Shown piece after piece: positions 37,133-48,462 of a DNA stretch of 64,000 nucleotides (positions within the stretch are counted from its first letter, which is position 1; each line of letters starts with the position of its first letter). The notes below the pieces were generated by a model. It was not told the DNA's origin and made no database searches. It saw only the letters and a program-made list of their open reading frames with translations. The stretch is from assembly GCF_900111765.1 (NCBI RefSeq), contig NZ_FOIB01000006.1, forward strand, positions 434,001 to 498,000. Reading direction: 5' to 3'. The position numbers and the translations under genes are program-made. This DNA comes from Myxococcus fulvus. Lineage in GTDB: Bacteria > Myxococcota > Myxococcia > Myxococcales > Myxococcaceae.

Positions 37133-37906
37133 TCAGGGCGCGGACGTGCCCTTCTTGTCGGCCGCGGCCTTCTTCACGGGCCGCTTCTCCTTGCCGGAGG
37201 CCTTGGCCTGTGCGGGCTGGGGCCGTTCAATCTTGAGCAGCTCCAGGTCGGTGCTCTCCGGCGTGGCGAACTTGATGATGCCCACGCCCGGCGCGAACCA
37301 GATGTAGCTCTCCATGGAGCGGCCCTCGGAGCCGGGGCGGCTGGCGCGCGCGGTGACGATGTTCTTCACCTTCAGGGCCTTGAACGTCCCGGCCGCGACG
37401 GTGACCTCCTCCTCGCCCACCACCGTGGACTCCTTGTCGAACGTGGTCGCGATGATGGGACGGATGCCGCCCGTCTTGCCCACGGGCGGCTGGAGCTTCA
37501 CCGACAGGCTGTTCTTCCAGGTGCCGCCCGGAACCATGCTCGACGGCGCGGGCACGGCCACGCCCTCGGAGCTCACCACCTGGACATCCATGCCGGACGC
37601 CGACAGCAGCGTACCCTCCAGGCCACCCAGGCCCGTGCTCATGCCCAGGCTGCTACAGGTTGCATCCGTCTCGCCCTGTCGGCCCTTGAGCTTCACGGAC
37701 ACCTTGCCGGTGAGGCCCTCCGGCGTGGGCGTCACGCCGTGCGTGCTCAGCACCATCTCCGAGGACCTGCCCGCCCGGTAGGTGAGCGACAGCCCCTCCT
37801 CGAGGGGGAAATACGGGTTGGGGCAGGGAGCGACCGCCTCCACTGCTTGAGTGTCAGACCGGGGTGCTACCTCCGGCGTAGGAGACGCTCCCATGAGGAG
37901 CGTCAT
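37133..37906 (-). CDS. Putative secreted DUF3108-like protein
   Basis: About 257 residues from MTLLMGASPTPEVAPR; an in-frame TTG at 37933 adds nine residues but has GGAGG directly adjacent, so the ATG is chosen with caution. The body is beta-rich with YFPLEEGLSLTYRAGRSSEMVLS, SMESYIWFAPGVGIIKFATPESTDLELLKIERP, reminiscent of DUF3108/outer-membrane-associated domains that start with YPL-x-x-G-x-x-(L/W)-xYR. A Lys/Ala/Pro-rich tail follows (QAKASGKEKRPVKKAAADKKGT). It diverges from smc and a structured leader lies between them. Confidence 0.65.
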   Translation of the reverse strand: MTLLMGASPTPEVAPRSDTQAVEAVAPCPNPYFPLEEGLSLTYRAGRSSEMVLSTHGVTPTPEGLTGKVSVKLKGRQGETDATCSSLGMSTGLGGLEGTLLSASGMDVQVVSSEGVAVPAPSSMVPGGTWKNSLSVKLQPPVGKTGGIRPIIATTFDKESTVVGEEEVTVAAGTFKALKVKNIVTARASRPGSEGRSMESYIWFAPGVGIIKFATPESTDLELLKIERPQPAQAKASGKEKRPVKKAAADKKGTSAP

Positions 37907-37963
37907 GGCAAGAAAGGGCTGGAACGTAGGCAACCTCCAGAAAAGTCAATGGGAAGGTAGGGT

Positions 37964-38132
37964 GGGGCGCCCAGGGTGCAAGTCCGAGAGAGGACCCTGC
38001 TGGCCGACTCCTGTCCGACCGAAGGGCAAGCAGCCGAACGTATGGCCACGCGTGGCATGGTCACGCTTGATCGCCTGGGAGGCGGCTGGTAGTCCTCGGA
38101 GAAATCGTTCCGAGGCCGATTTCTAGGCCTCG
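37964..38132 (+). ncRNA. Candidate structured leader RNA upstream of smc
   Basis: The 248-base gap between divergent genes holds many inverted repeats: a bulged hairpin GTCC/GGAC at 37982-37995, a perfect palindrome GCCACGCGTGGC at 38045-38056, and three mutually exclusive hairpins at 38094-38132: CCTCGG (38094) with CCGAGG (38110), AGAAATCG (38100) with CGATTTCT (38117), and CGAGGCC (38111) with GGCCTCG (38126). smc starts at 38182. GGGTGCAAGTCC and AAGCAGCC recall cobalamin riboswitches and SRP RNA, but defining motifs of both families are absent. Could be an attenuator or an unknown small RNA. Confidence 0.3.
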
Positions 38133-38181
38133 CGCTCACTTTTCACTCAGTACCTCGCGCGTCTCCCGGGAGCCCGCTGGC

Positions 38182-41100
38182 ATGCGTATCAAGCGGTTGG
38201 ACATCACTGGCTTCAAGTCCTTCATGGAGCGCAGCGTCTTCACGTTCGATGAAGGCGTCACCGGCATCGTCGGCCCCAACGGCTGCGGCAAGTCGAACGT
38301 CGTGGACGCCATCCGCTGGGTGATGGGTGAGCAGAGCGCGAAGAACCTCCGTGGCCGTGGCATGGAGGACGTCATCTTCAACGGCTCGGAGAACAAGCCG
38401 CCCCTGTCCATGGCGGAGGTGTCGCTGACCTTCCTGGTGGACGACACGGACCAGCTCGCGCCCCAGTACCAGGGCTTCTCGGAGATCACCGTCACGCGGC
38501 GCCTGTTCCGCAACGGGGACTCGGAGTACCTCATCAACAAGACGCTGTGCCGCCTGCTCGACATCACCGAGCTGTTCCTGGGCACGGGCGTGGGCACCAA
38601 GGCCTACTCCATCATCGAGCAGGGCCGCGTGGGCCTCATCGTCTCCAGCAAGCCGGAGGACCGTCGGCACCTGCTGGAGGAGGCCGCGGGCGTCACCAAG
38701 TACAAGGCGCGCCGCAAGGCCGCCGAGCGGAAGATGGAGGCCACCGAGGCCAACCTCCTGCGCGTCACCGACATCACCAGCGAGCTGGAGAAGCGGCTGG
38801 ACGCGCTGTCGCGTCAGGCGAAGAAGGCGGAGAAGTACAAGAAGCTCAAGGCGCGCATGCGGGACATCGACCTGCACGCGGCCAGCCACCGTCACCTGGA
38901 GCTGCTCGCGGAGAAGCAGGTCCTGCAGTCGCGCCTGTCCAACCTGGGCACCGAGGAGCGCGACAGCCTGGACCGCGTGAAGGAGCTGGAGGAGACCATC
39001 GCCAGGCGCCGCGCGGAGCTGGACGCGGAGGCCGCGGCGCTCCAGGCCCTGGCCGCCGAGGTGCACGCGCTGGAGAGCTCGCTGCAGCGCGACACGCAGG
39101 ATTTGTCCTACGGCAAGCGCGACCTGGAGGAGACGCAGGCCCGCGTGGCCCAGGCCCGCACGGAGCTGGACGGGCTGCTCGCGCGCCAGGCGGAGATGTC
39201 CGAGGCCATGGCCGCGCGCGAGGCCGAGCTGTCCGGCATCGCCGGCTCGTGGAAGGAGGACGAGGTGTCGATGCAGGTGGCGCAGGAGGAGCTGCGCCGC
39301 GTCACCCAGCTGCAGACGGAGGTGGCCCTGCGCCTGGAGCAGGAGCGCGCGGGCCTGGTCGCGGTGGCCACGCGGCTCGCGAACCACGAGAGCAACCTGG
39401 TGGGCCTGGCCCGTCAGCGCACGGACCTGGAGGGCCGCCGCGCCAAGCTGCAGGCGGAGCTGGCGGCGCTGCGCGAGCAGGAGACGCAGCTGGAGTCGGC
39501 GCGCGGTGAGGTGGCGAAGCGGGTGGAGGACACCCGGCACCTGGCCGCGGAGCTGGCCGAGCACAAGGCGCAGGAGGAGGACGCCCTGTCGCGCACGCGC
39601 GCGGCCTTCACGGAGAACGAGATCCAGGTCATCGCCCTGCGCGAGGAGCTGAGCGACAAGAGGAGCCGCCTGTCGTCCCTGGAGGACATCCAGAAGAACT
39701 ACGACGGGTTCGACCGCGGCGTGCGCGCCGTCATGGTGCGCGCGGGCACGGTGGCCCGGGAGCAGGGCATCTTCGGCCTCGTCGCCGACGTGCTCACGGT
39801 GACGCCGCGCTACGAGCGCGCGGTGGAGGCCGCCCTGGGTGAGCGGCTCCAGCACGTCATCGTCGAGAGCCGCGACAAGGGCGTGGAACTGGTGGAGTAC
39901 CTCAAGGGCCACGCGGAGGGCCGGGGCAGCTTCCTGCCCGTGCCCGCGCTGGACGCCCTGCCGCCCGTGGAGGCGCCGGACTTCGAGCGCCCGGGAGTGC
40001 TGGCGCACGCGCTGGGCGAGGTGACGTGCGAGGAGGCGCTGCAGCCCGTGGTGCGGCTGCTCCTCGGTGACGTCGTCATCGTCCAGGACCTGGCGGCGGC
40101 GCGCGCGTACTCGGAGGCCGGCGGTCCGGCGCGCACGCTCGTCACGCAGGACGGCGAGGTGTTCCGTCAGGACGGCACCATCGTCGGCGGTGAGCGTGAG
40201 GGCGCGGCGGTGGGCGCGCTCCAGAAGAAGCGCGAGATCGCGGAGCTGGCCACCGAGGTGGCGCGGGTGGAGGAGCGCTACAACGAAATCCTCACCCGGC
40301 ACTACACGCTCCAGAAGCAGATGGGGCACACCGAGGGCGTCCTCAAGGGGCTGGCCAAGAACCAGCACGCCGAGGAGGTGAACCTCGCCAGCCAGGAGAA
40401 GGACCTGCACAAGGCGGGCGAGGACCTGGCGCGCGTGCGCGAGCGGGTGCGCTCCCTGGAGCAGGAGGACGGGCAGCTGGGGCAGAGCCACATGGCGCTG
40501 GCCCACGAGGAGGAGGCCAGCCGCGGCGAGGTGGCCCACGGACAGACGGACCGCGAGGCCCGCGAGGAGCGCGTCAAGCAGCTCGCCGGCGAGCAGGAGA
40601 CCCTGCGCCAGCGCGCCGAGGCCGCCAACGCGGACCTGACGGGCCTGCGCATCAAGGTGGCCGCCGGCAGCGAGCGCGGCGAGTCCGCGCGCAAGGAGCT
40701 CGACAGCCTCGTCACCCAGCGCCGGGAGATGGAGACGCGCGTGGCGCGCCTGCAGGCGACCCTGGCCGAGGGCGGCGCGCGCACGGAGGAGCTGGGCAAG
40801 CGCACCACGGAGACCGAGGCGGGCCTGTCCCAGCGCGTGGAGGAGCACCGCGTCGCCGCGGAGGGCCTGGAGTCCCGCCGCGCCGCGCACCTGCTCGCCT
40901 CCAGCGAGGTGCGTGAGCAGGACTCCCAGTTCCGCGAGCTGCGCGGCCGGGTGGAGGAGCTGATGCAGGGGCTGTCGCAGATTTCGCTGCGCGAGCGCGA
41001 GATTGCCCTGGAGCTGGAGCACCTGTCGGCCGGCATCCGCGAGCGCCACCAGGTGGACCTGGCGCTGGAGCTGCACCGCTACCACCTGCTGCCGTCGCTG

Positions 41101-41781
41101 ACGCCGGAGACGGAGGCCGAGCTGAAGGATTTGCGCGCCCAGGTGGAGAAGATGGGGGAGATCAACCTCACCGCCATCGACGAGCACGCGGAGCTCTCCA
41201 AGCGCTTCGACTTCCTCACCGCGCAGAAGACGGACCTGCAGGCCTCCATGGGGCAGCTGCGGGAGGCCATCCAGCGCATCGACGCGACGAGCCGCGAGCG
41301 CTTCAAGCAGACCTTCGACGTGGTGAACGAGAAGTTCCAGGCCATCTTCCCCCGCCTGTTCGGCGGTGGCCGCGCCAGCCTGGTGCTCACCAACGACGGG
41401 CCCAACGGCGAGCCGGGCGTGGAAATCGTCGCGCAGCCGCCGGGCAAGAAGCTCCAGAGCGTCAATCTGCTCTCCGGTGGAGAGAAGGCCCTCACCGCCG
41501 TGGGCCTCATCTTCGGCATCTTCCTCATCAAGCCCACGCCCTTCTGCCTCCTGGACGAGGTCGACGCGCCGCTGGATGAGGGCAACGTGGGCCGCTACAA
41601 CGACATGGTGAAGGAGATGAGCCGCCAGTCGCAGTTCATCCTCATTACGCACAACAAGCGGACCATGGAGGTCTCCAACACCCTCTACGGCGTCACCATG
41701 GAGGAGCCGGGCATCTCCAAGCTGGTCAGCGTGAAGATTCGCGAGGCCAACGCGGCCAACGACGACAAGATCAGCGCGTAG
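38182..41781 (+). CDS. smc: Chromosome segregation protein SMC
   Basis: 1199 residues, the usual SMC length. Head: Walker A GPNGCGKSNVVDAIRWVMGE (31-50). Two long coiled coils rich in Glu, Ala, Arg and Gln flank a hinge (about 510-650, GIFGLVADVLTVTPRYERAVEAALGERLQ). C-terminal head: signature LSGGEKALTAVGLIFGIF and Walker B FCLLDEVDAPLDEGNVGRY. It condenses and organises the chromosome with ScpA and ScpB, neither of which is in this window. Intact and translated from ATG (MRIKRLDITGFKSF). A strong hairpin follows the stop. Confidence 0.97.
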   Translation: MRIKRLDITGFKSFMERSVFTFDEGVTGIVGPNGCGKSNVVDAIRWVMGEQSAKNLRGRGMEDVIFNGSENKPPLSMAEVSLTFLVDDTDQLAPQYQGFSEITVTRRLFRNGDSEYLINKTLCRLLDITELFLGTGVGTKAYSIIEQGRVGLIVSSKPEDRRHLLEEAAGVTKYKARRKAAERKMEATEANLLRVTDITSELEKRLDALSRQAKKAEKYKKLKARMRDIDLHAASHRHLELLAEKQVLQSRLSNLGTEERDSLDRVKELEETIARRRAELDAEAAALQALAAEVHALESSLQRDTQDLSYGKRDLEETQARVAQARTELDGLLARQAEMSEAMAAREAELSGIAGSWKEDEVSMQVAQEELRRVTQLQTEVALRLEQERAGLVAVATRLANHESNLVGLARQRTDLEGRRAKLQAELAALREQETQLESARGEVAKRVEDTRHLAAELAEHKAQEEDALSRTRAAFTENEIQVIALREELSDKRSRLSSLEDIQKNYDGFDRGVRAVMVRAGTVAREQGIFGLVADVLTVTPRYERAVEAALGERLQHVIVESRDKGVELVEYLKGHAEGRGSFLPVPALDALPPVEAPDFERPGVLAHALGEVTCEEALQPVVRLLLGDVVIVQDLAAARAYSEAGGPARTLVTQDGEVFRQDGTIVGGEREGAAVGALQKKREIAELATEVARVEERYNEILTRHYTLQKQMGHTEGVLKGLAKNQHAEEVNLASQEKDLHKAGEDLARVRERVRSLEQEDGQLGQSHMALAHEEEASRGEVAHGQTDREAREERVKQLAGEQETLRQRAEAANADLTGLRIKVAAGSERGESARKELDSLVTQRREMETRVARLQATLAEGGARTEELGKRTTETEAGLSQRVEEHRVAAEGLESRRAAHLLASSEVREQDSQFRELRGRVEELMQGLSQISLREREIALELEHLSAGIRERHQVDLALELHRYHLLPSLTPETEAELKDLRAQVEKMGEINLTAIDEHAELSKRFDFLTAQKTDLQASMGQLREAIQRIDATSRERFKQTFDVVNEKFQAIFPRLFGGGRASLVLTNDGPNGEPGVEIVAQPPGKKLQSVNLLSGGEKALTAVGLIFGIFLIKPTPFCLLDEVDAPLDEGNVGRYNDMVKEMSRQSQFILITHNKRTMEVSNTLYGVTMEEPGISKLVSVKIREANAANDDKISA

Positions 41782-41849
41782 TCGCGCGCGGGGCCGGGGC
41801 CGGGGGACTCCCCGGCCTCCTGTGCTGGCGGCGGCACACAGGCCAGAAA

Positions 41850-41894
41850 CACGGAAGGCGCGGGCCCCGACTCTCGGGAACCCGCGCCTTCGTG
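41850..41894. terminator. Bidirectional terminator hairpin after smc
   Basis: GAAGGCGCGGG (41854-41864) pairs perfectly with CCCGCGCCTTC (41881-41891); a further CAC/GTG pairing extends the stem with one bulged base. It separates smc from the convergent lipoprotein gene. Loop 16 bases. Confidence 0.6.
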
Positions 41895-41919
41895 CGTTCC
41901 AGGCGGTGCCTGGAGTGGG

Positions 41920-43128
41920 CTACTTCTTGTAGCTCTTCTTCGGGCAGGCCTTCTGGTCCGCCTCGACGCGGGCCTGGGCGGTGCTCAGGTCCTTCTGGGT
42001 GTTGGTGAGGGCCGTCTGGCTGGCCGTCTCCACCGGCGTCCAACCCTCGGCGTCGGTCGTCTTCAGCTCCTGCACCAGCGCCACGGAGGCCTGGTCCACG
42101 ACCTGCTGGGCCTCCAGCGCCTTCACCCAGCCCTGCGCGGCCTCGACCAGGTTGTTGCACTTGCCGGACAGCTCGTCGAAGAGCTTGTAGTCCTTGGTCT
42201 TCTGGTACTTCGCCACCACGGCCTCGAAGGCCTCGGCCGCCGCGGCGCGGGCGCCAAAGGCGATGGCCGCGTCCGCCGCGCGCTGGTTGCGGACGACCTC
42301 GAGCTGGAAGAAGCGCAGCTGCGGGGGCAGCGAGGACGTCGCCTCGGTGGCGTTGGAGTTGAAGTGCACGAAGCGGTGCGGATAGGTCAGCTTGTCGGTG
42401 GACACCTTCGCGGGCACCGCGAGCACCTTCGTCTTCAGGCACGCGGCCAGCTGGTCACCCTCGGTGCTGCCAGAGGCGTCGAACGTCACCTCGGCCGTGG
42501 GCTGCCCCTTGACGAGCGTCACGTGCGACGTCAGCACGGGCGGCGTCGCGCCCTTGTAGCCGGCGTAGCAGTCACACCACTCCTGCTGGGCCAGGCGCAC
42601 CGCGCCGGAGAAGTCCGAGCCGTCGTTCACCCCGAACTTCACCGAGGCGCTGCTGCCGGTGTCGTGCTCGAAGGTCGCGGTGGACTCGACGGCCGCGGCG
42701 CCCTTGGCGAGCAGCTTCGGCTTGACGAGCTTGTCCACCACGCCCTGGACGCACTGCTGGCCGGTGGGGGTGAGGTTGTCACCGCTGATGGCGTGCGTGG
42801 CGCTCGTGTCCGTCACGGTGGTCTTCACCGTCACGACGGTCTTCTCGGCGGGGCCCCGGTTGCTGGGGCTCACCAGACACTCGAGCACTTCCGGACGGGT
42901 GGTGAGCATGGCGCCCACGAGCACGCCCTGGTTGGACGGGGGCAGGTCCAGCTCGCGCGGGAAACAGCTGGCCACGTCGAAGGCGGGCTGGTTGCCGATG
43001 CGCACGCGCTCCTCGGTGCTCACGGGCTTGCCGCCATTGCCATTGGCCGCCGCATCCTCTGCGGGCTTCTGCTGACCGGCGCAAGCGGCGGTGAAGACGA
43101 CGGAGGCTACGACGAGACGACGCAACAT
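41920..43128 (-). CDS. Hypothetical lipoprotein
   Basis: 402 residues from MLRRLVVASVVFTAACAGQQ, a clear lipoprotein signal with GGGAGAA before the ATG. A Gly/Asn/Ala linker follows, then a beta-rich domain (about 45-290) with cysteines at CFPREL, ECLVS, QQCVQG, EWCDCYAGY and ACLKTK, and a C-terminal coiled-coil-like helical region (AFEAVVAKYQKTKDYKLFDEL; QTALTNTQKDLSTAQARVEADQKACPKK). No recognised family. It lies 38 bases downstream of the FHA-type sigma-54 activator on the same strand and is probably co-transcribed. Confidence 0.75.
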   Translation of the reverse strand: MLRRLVVASVVFTAACAGQQKPAEDAAANGNGGKPVSTEERVRIGNQPAFDVASCFPRELDLPPSNQGVLVGAMLTTRPEVLECLVSPSNRGPAEKTVVTVKTTVTDTSATHAISGDNLTPTGQQCVQGVVDKLVKPKLLAKGAAAVESTATFEHDTGSSASVKFGVNDGSDFSGAVRLAQQEWCDCYAGYKGATPPVLTSHVTLVKGQPTAEVTFDASGSTEGDQLAACLKTKVLAVPAKVSTDKLTYPHRFVHFNSNATEATSSLPPQLRFFQLEVVRNQRAADAAIAFGARAAAAEAFEAVVAKYQKTKDYKLFDELSGKCNNLVEAAQGWVKALEAQQVVDQASVALVQELKTTDAEGWTPVETASQTALTNTQKDLSTAQARVEADQKACPKKSYKK

Positions 43129-43166
43129 GCGGTTGTTCTCCCTGGGGTAGGACTGCGAGGGGGCAC

Positions 43167-44555
<1,389 letters not shown>

Positions 44556-45153
44556 GGGTCCTCTTTAGGTGCGAGGGGACCGGGCGGGCAAGCCCGACGC
44601 ACCGTCTGCGCGCCCCCACTTCGCGGGGGCAACAAGAGTGAAAGATTCTTCCCGGAAGGCAGCTGTAAGCGGGCCTCCTGCGAGAAGGAAAACCCGGGCC
44701 GAGCGGCCCGGGACCTGGGAAACGTCGAGGGGGGACGCTTCATGGCGAGGAAGGGTTCCGCGCGCGTGTGCGGCGCGAGCGCGGCCTCGCTCATGGGTTT
44801 CGGGAGGACGCGTCGAGGGGCGGCGCCTGGAGCCAAGCGCGCTCCAGTCAGGGGGCGGCGGCGAGTGTCCACCAGGACACGTTCACCACCGGTCGCGCGC
44901 CAGGACGCGTCGGGCTCACGGCGCGCGGCCCCCTCCAGCGCGTGCCTGGGGAGGCCCGCGGGAGGAGAAATCACCACGTCGTGGGTCCGAGGGCCCCGTC
45001 CGGAAGACACGGCACGGCCGGCGTGCCGCCACATGGGCAGGCGCGCCGACTCGCATCGTCCGGGGAGGGAAGGGCCGTTCCTGAAACTCACGGCCGGCAT
45101 CCAATGCGAACGCCTCGCGCGAATCCAGTGTTCACGCGAGGCCGTGCTTCACT
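44556..45153. other. 598-base stretch without a supported gene
   Basis: I see no convincing gene. Open frames in several phases here are Arg/Pro/Ala-rich and look like high-GC artefacts. Two perfect hairpins occur: GCCCCC (44612-44617)/GGGGGC (44625-44630), and CCCGGGCC (44693-44700)/GGCCCGGG (44705-44712) with a GAGC loop. These could be terminators or part of a leader for the FHA regulator. The segment may also hold an unrecognised small RNA. Confidence 0.5.
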
Positions 45154-45570
45154 TCAGTACGTCGCCGGCGAGTCGCTGGCCGGGAAGGACTCCTTCGACA
45201 GCTCGTCGACGAGGTCGTCGGACGCGTTGCCGCCGGACTTCACGCCCGCATTCACGGGAGCGCCGGCTCGCGGCGTCTTGCTGGAAGCACTGGACTTGCT
45301 GGAGCCGGACGCGCGCTTCTTGCCAGGCTCCGCGGCGGGCTTCTCCACGGACGCAAGGCGCGAGCCCAGCAGGTTCTTCGCCCGCTCGGCCAGGTGACGC
45401 TGCTCGTCCTGCCAGTCGCGGAAGAACTGCGCCAGCTCCGGGTCGCCCGCCTGCTCGGCGTCGCGGATGAACTGCTCGGCCGTCGAGGCGCCCTTGAGCA
45501 GGTGGTACAGCGTGCTGATGACGTTGTAGTGCGCGTCCCGGGTCCCCGTCTGCCGCTCTTCACCTGCCAT
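45154..45570 (-). CDS. Small helical protein with FPASD tail
   Basis: 138 residues from MAGEERQTGTRDAHYNVIST. The first ~70 residues form an amphipathic two-helix pattern (LYHLLKGASTAEQFIRDAEQAGDPELAQFFRDWQDEQRHLAERAKNLL) resembling ferritin-like/DUF2383-like stress proteins, though the metal-binding E-x-x-H set is incomplete. A Lys/Ser/Ala-rich linker leads to a C-terminal acidic tail DDLVDELSKESFPASDSPATY. The ESFPASD motif is found at the ends of many unrelated small bacterial proteins. Function unknown. GGGAGG precedes the ATG. Confidence 0.75.
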   Translation of the reverse strand: MAGEERQTGTRDAHYNVISTLYHLLKGASTAEQFIRDAEQAGDPELAQFFRDWQDEQRHLAERAKNLLGSRLASVEKPAAEPGKKRASGSSKSSASSKTPRAGAPVNAGVKSGGNASDDLVDELSKESFPASDSPATY

Positions 45571-45670
45571 GTCCGCCTCCCGAGAAAGGGTGGTGTGCCA
45601 TGGGGGAAAGCTAGCCACGGTGGCGGTGGGCGGCCCCGTTTGGGGCGCCCGCCCGCCTGCCTGCACGCGG

Positions 45671-45928
45671 TCAGGCTTGCAGCATGGGGTCCAGCTTGCC
45701 TTCCTTGTCGAGCTGGGCCAGGTCCGAGTAGCCGCCGACGTGCGTGTCGCCGATGAAGATTTGCGGCACGGTGCGCTGGCCGCCGCTCATCTCCACGAGC
45801 TTGGCTCGCGTGTCGTCGTCTCCGGTGACGTCCAGCTCCTGGAAGTCAACGCCCTTGCGCTTGAGCAGGTCCTTCGCGCGGACGCAAAAGCCACAGTAGT
45901 TCGTGGTGTAGATCTTCACGGGCTTCAC
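45671..45928 (-). CDS. Glutaredoxin
   Basis: 85 residues from a GTG supported by GGAGGAG nine bases upstream. Active site YCGFC (about 10-14) with VKIYTTNYCGFC, then TVPQIFIGDTHVGGYSDL, the standard glutathione-binding cis-Pro (TVP) and GG motifs. The GrxC-like fold reduces disulfides with glutathione or serves iron-sulfur transfer. The C-terminal region is short and complete. It lies after groEL on the same strand, separated by hairpins. Confidence 0.93.
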   Translation of the reverse strand: MKPVKIYTTNYCGFCVRAKDLLKRKGVDFQELDVTGDDDTRAKLVEMSGGQRTVPQIFIGDTHVGGYSDLAQLDKEGKLDPMLQA

Positions 45929-46048
45929 GGTGTCTCCTCCTTCATTCCCAAACCTAAGGGCGTGGCCTGCCCCGCGCCACCCGGGGCATGAAAGCACGAC
46001 GGCCCCCGGCTCCCTGAACAGGAACCGGAGGCCGTCTTCGACAGCAGT

Positions 46049-46070
46049 CACCCCGGCCGGAGCCGGGGTG
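46049..46070 (-). terminator. Terminator hairpin after groEL
   Basis: CACCCCGGC (46049-46057) pairs perfectly with GCCGGGGTG (46062-46070) around a CGGA loop, six bases past the groEL stop on the minus strand. An additional ACGGCC/GGCCGT inverted repeat follows at about 45998-46034. Confidence 0.55.
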
Positions 46071-46076
46071 GGGCAA

Positions 46077-47756
<1,680 letters not shown>

Positions 47757-48047
47757 TTACTTCTCGATGACGCCGAGCACATCCTCTTCACGGAGGATGA
47801 GGTGCTCCTCGCCGTCGAGCTTGATCTCGGTCCCGGCGTACTTGCTGAAGAGGATGGTGTCGCCGGCCTTGATGTCCAGGGGACGCACCTTGCCGTCCTC
47901 CTGCACCTTGCCGTTGCCGACGGCGACGACCTTGCCCTCGAGGGGCTTCTCCTTCGCCGTGTCCGGGATGAAGAGGCCGCCCTTGGTCTTGTTCTCCTCG
48001 GCGACCCGCTTGACGATGAGCCGATCCTGCAGGGGACGAATCTTCAT
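47757..48047 (-). CDS. groES: Co-chaperonin GroES
   Basis: 96 residues, [44 protein letters not shown]. Contains the mobile loop and the terminal [10 protein letters not shown]. Forms the heptameric lid of GroEL. AAGGAG precedes the ATG. Upstream lie a terminator-like hairpin (48116-48135), a perfect CIRCE (48142-48168) and a promoter (48185-48212). Confidence 0.98.
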   Translation of the reverse strand: MKIRPLQDRLIVKRVAEENKTKGGLFIPDTAKEKPLEGKVVAVGNGKVQEDGKVRPLDIKAGDTILFSKYAGTEIKLDGEEHLILREEDVLGVIEK

Positions 48048-48115
48048 GGTCTGCTCCTTGATGGGGCGCCCACCGTCCGGGGACTCCGGGCGGCTTGGGG
48101 CGCCGCTGGGGGTTG

Positions 48116-48135
48116 AAAAAGGGCCGTGACGGCCC
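48116..48135 (-). terminator. Intrinsic-terminator-like hairpin in the groES leader
   Basis: On the minus strand GGGCCG-TCA-CGGCCC (48135-48121) is followed at once by TTTTT (48120-48116), a classical Rho-independent terminator. It sits between the promoter/CIRCE and the groES ATG, so it would terminate nascent groESL transcripts unless read through. Points to attenuation, discussed in the findings. Confidence 0.6.
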
Positions 48136-48141
48136 GCGGCA

Positions 48142-48168
48142 TTAGCACTCCGACATCGCGAGTGCTAA
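48142..48168 (-). promoter_or_regulatory. CIRCE operator (HrcA site), perfect
   Basis: TTAGCACTC, nine-base spacer, GAGTGCTAA: exact match to the CIRCE consensus bound by the heat-shock repressor HrcA. It overlaps the expected start of transcription just below the sigma-70 promoter of groES. Confidence 0.95.
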
Positions 48169-48184
48169 CGCCTAGGCGCGGCGG

Positions 48185-48212
48185 ATAATAACCAGGGAAG
48201 ATGACCCGTCAA
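48185..48212 (-). promoter_or_regulatory. Sigma-70 promoter of groES-groEL
   Basis: Minus strand TTGACG (48212-48207), 16-base spacer, TATTAT (48190-48185). Both hexamers match five of six. Start of transcription predicted near 48178, directly next to the CIRCE. Confidence 0.75.
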
Positions 48213-48325
48213 GCGACGCGGGACGCTCGGGCCGTGAGCTGCCAACTGCCCGGCATTGCTGTCTTTTTCCCCTCCCGTTGCGTCCGTGACAGGTAGAGCC
48301 CGTCCGCATGCCCGCACGGCTCGGA

Positions 48326-48352
48326 TTGGCACTCGGACGTCACGAGTGCTAG
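48326..48352 (+). promoter_or_regulatory. Second, slightly degenerate CIRCE-like element
   Basis: TTGGCACTC, nine-base spacer, GAGTGCTAG: one mismatch to consensus in each arm, and the spacer is exactly nine bases. It lies 111 bases before the ATG at 48463 and 158 bases from the first CIRCE, on the divergent side of the groES promoter. Confidence 0.75.
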
Positions 48353-48462
48353 CGCAAGTGCCTGGAATCATTGACGGGTGCTTTTGCGACGCGGAGGGTC
48401 GATTGCTACCGTTCCCTTATTCCCGCCGGCCACGCGGGCTGGGCGGGGGGAAGGGAGTGTCG

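Noticed and set aside
37964-38040. Cobalamin riboswitch or SRP RNA in the smc leader
   Set aside because: GGGTGCAAGTCC and AAGCAGCC are suggestive, but the B12 box and GCCACTG of cobalamin riboswitches and the GGTCAGG...GGAAGGAAGC tip of SRP RNA are missing.
37851-38126. 91-codon plus-strand frame before smc
   Set aside because: No ribosome site or domain, and it overlaps the structured leader and the start of the divergent gene.
38143-41652. A frame of 1169 codons opposite smc
   Set aside because: High-GC codon bias opens long frames on the opposite strand; composition is Leu/Arg/His-rich and smc has complete, recognisable motifs.
44742-45470. Plus-strand frame starting MARKGSARVCG in the gap after the FHA regulator
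   Set aside because: Has a purine-rich stretch before the ATG, but the product is Arg/Ser/Pro-rich and runs through the opposite strand of a better-supported gene.
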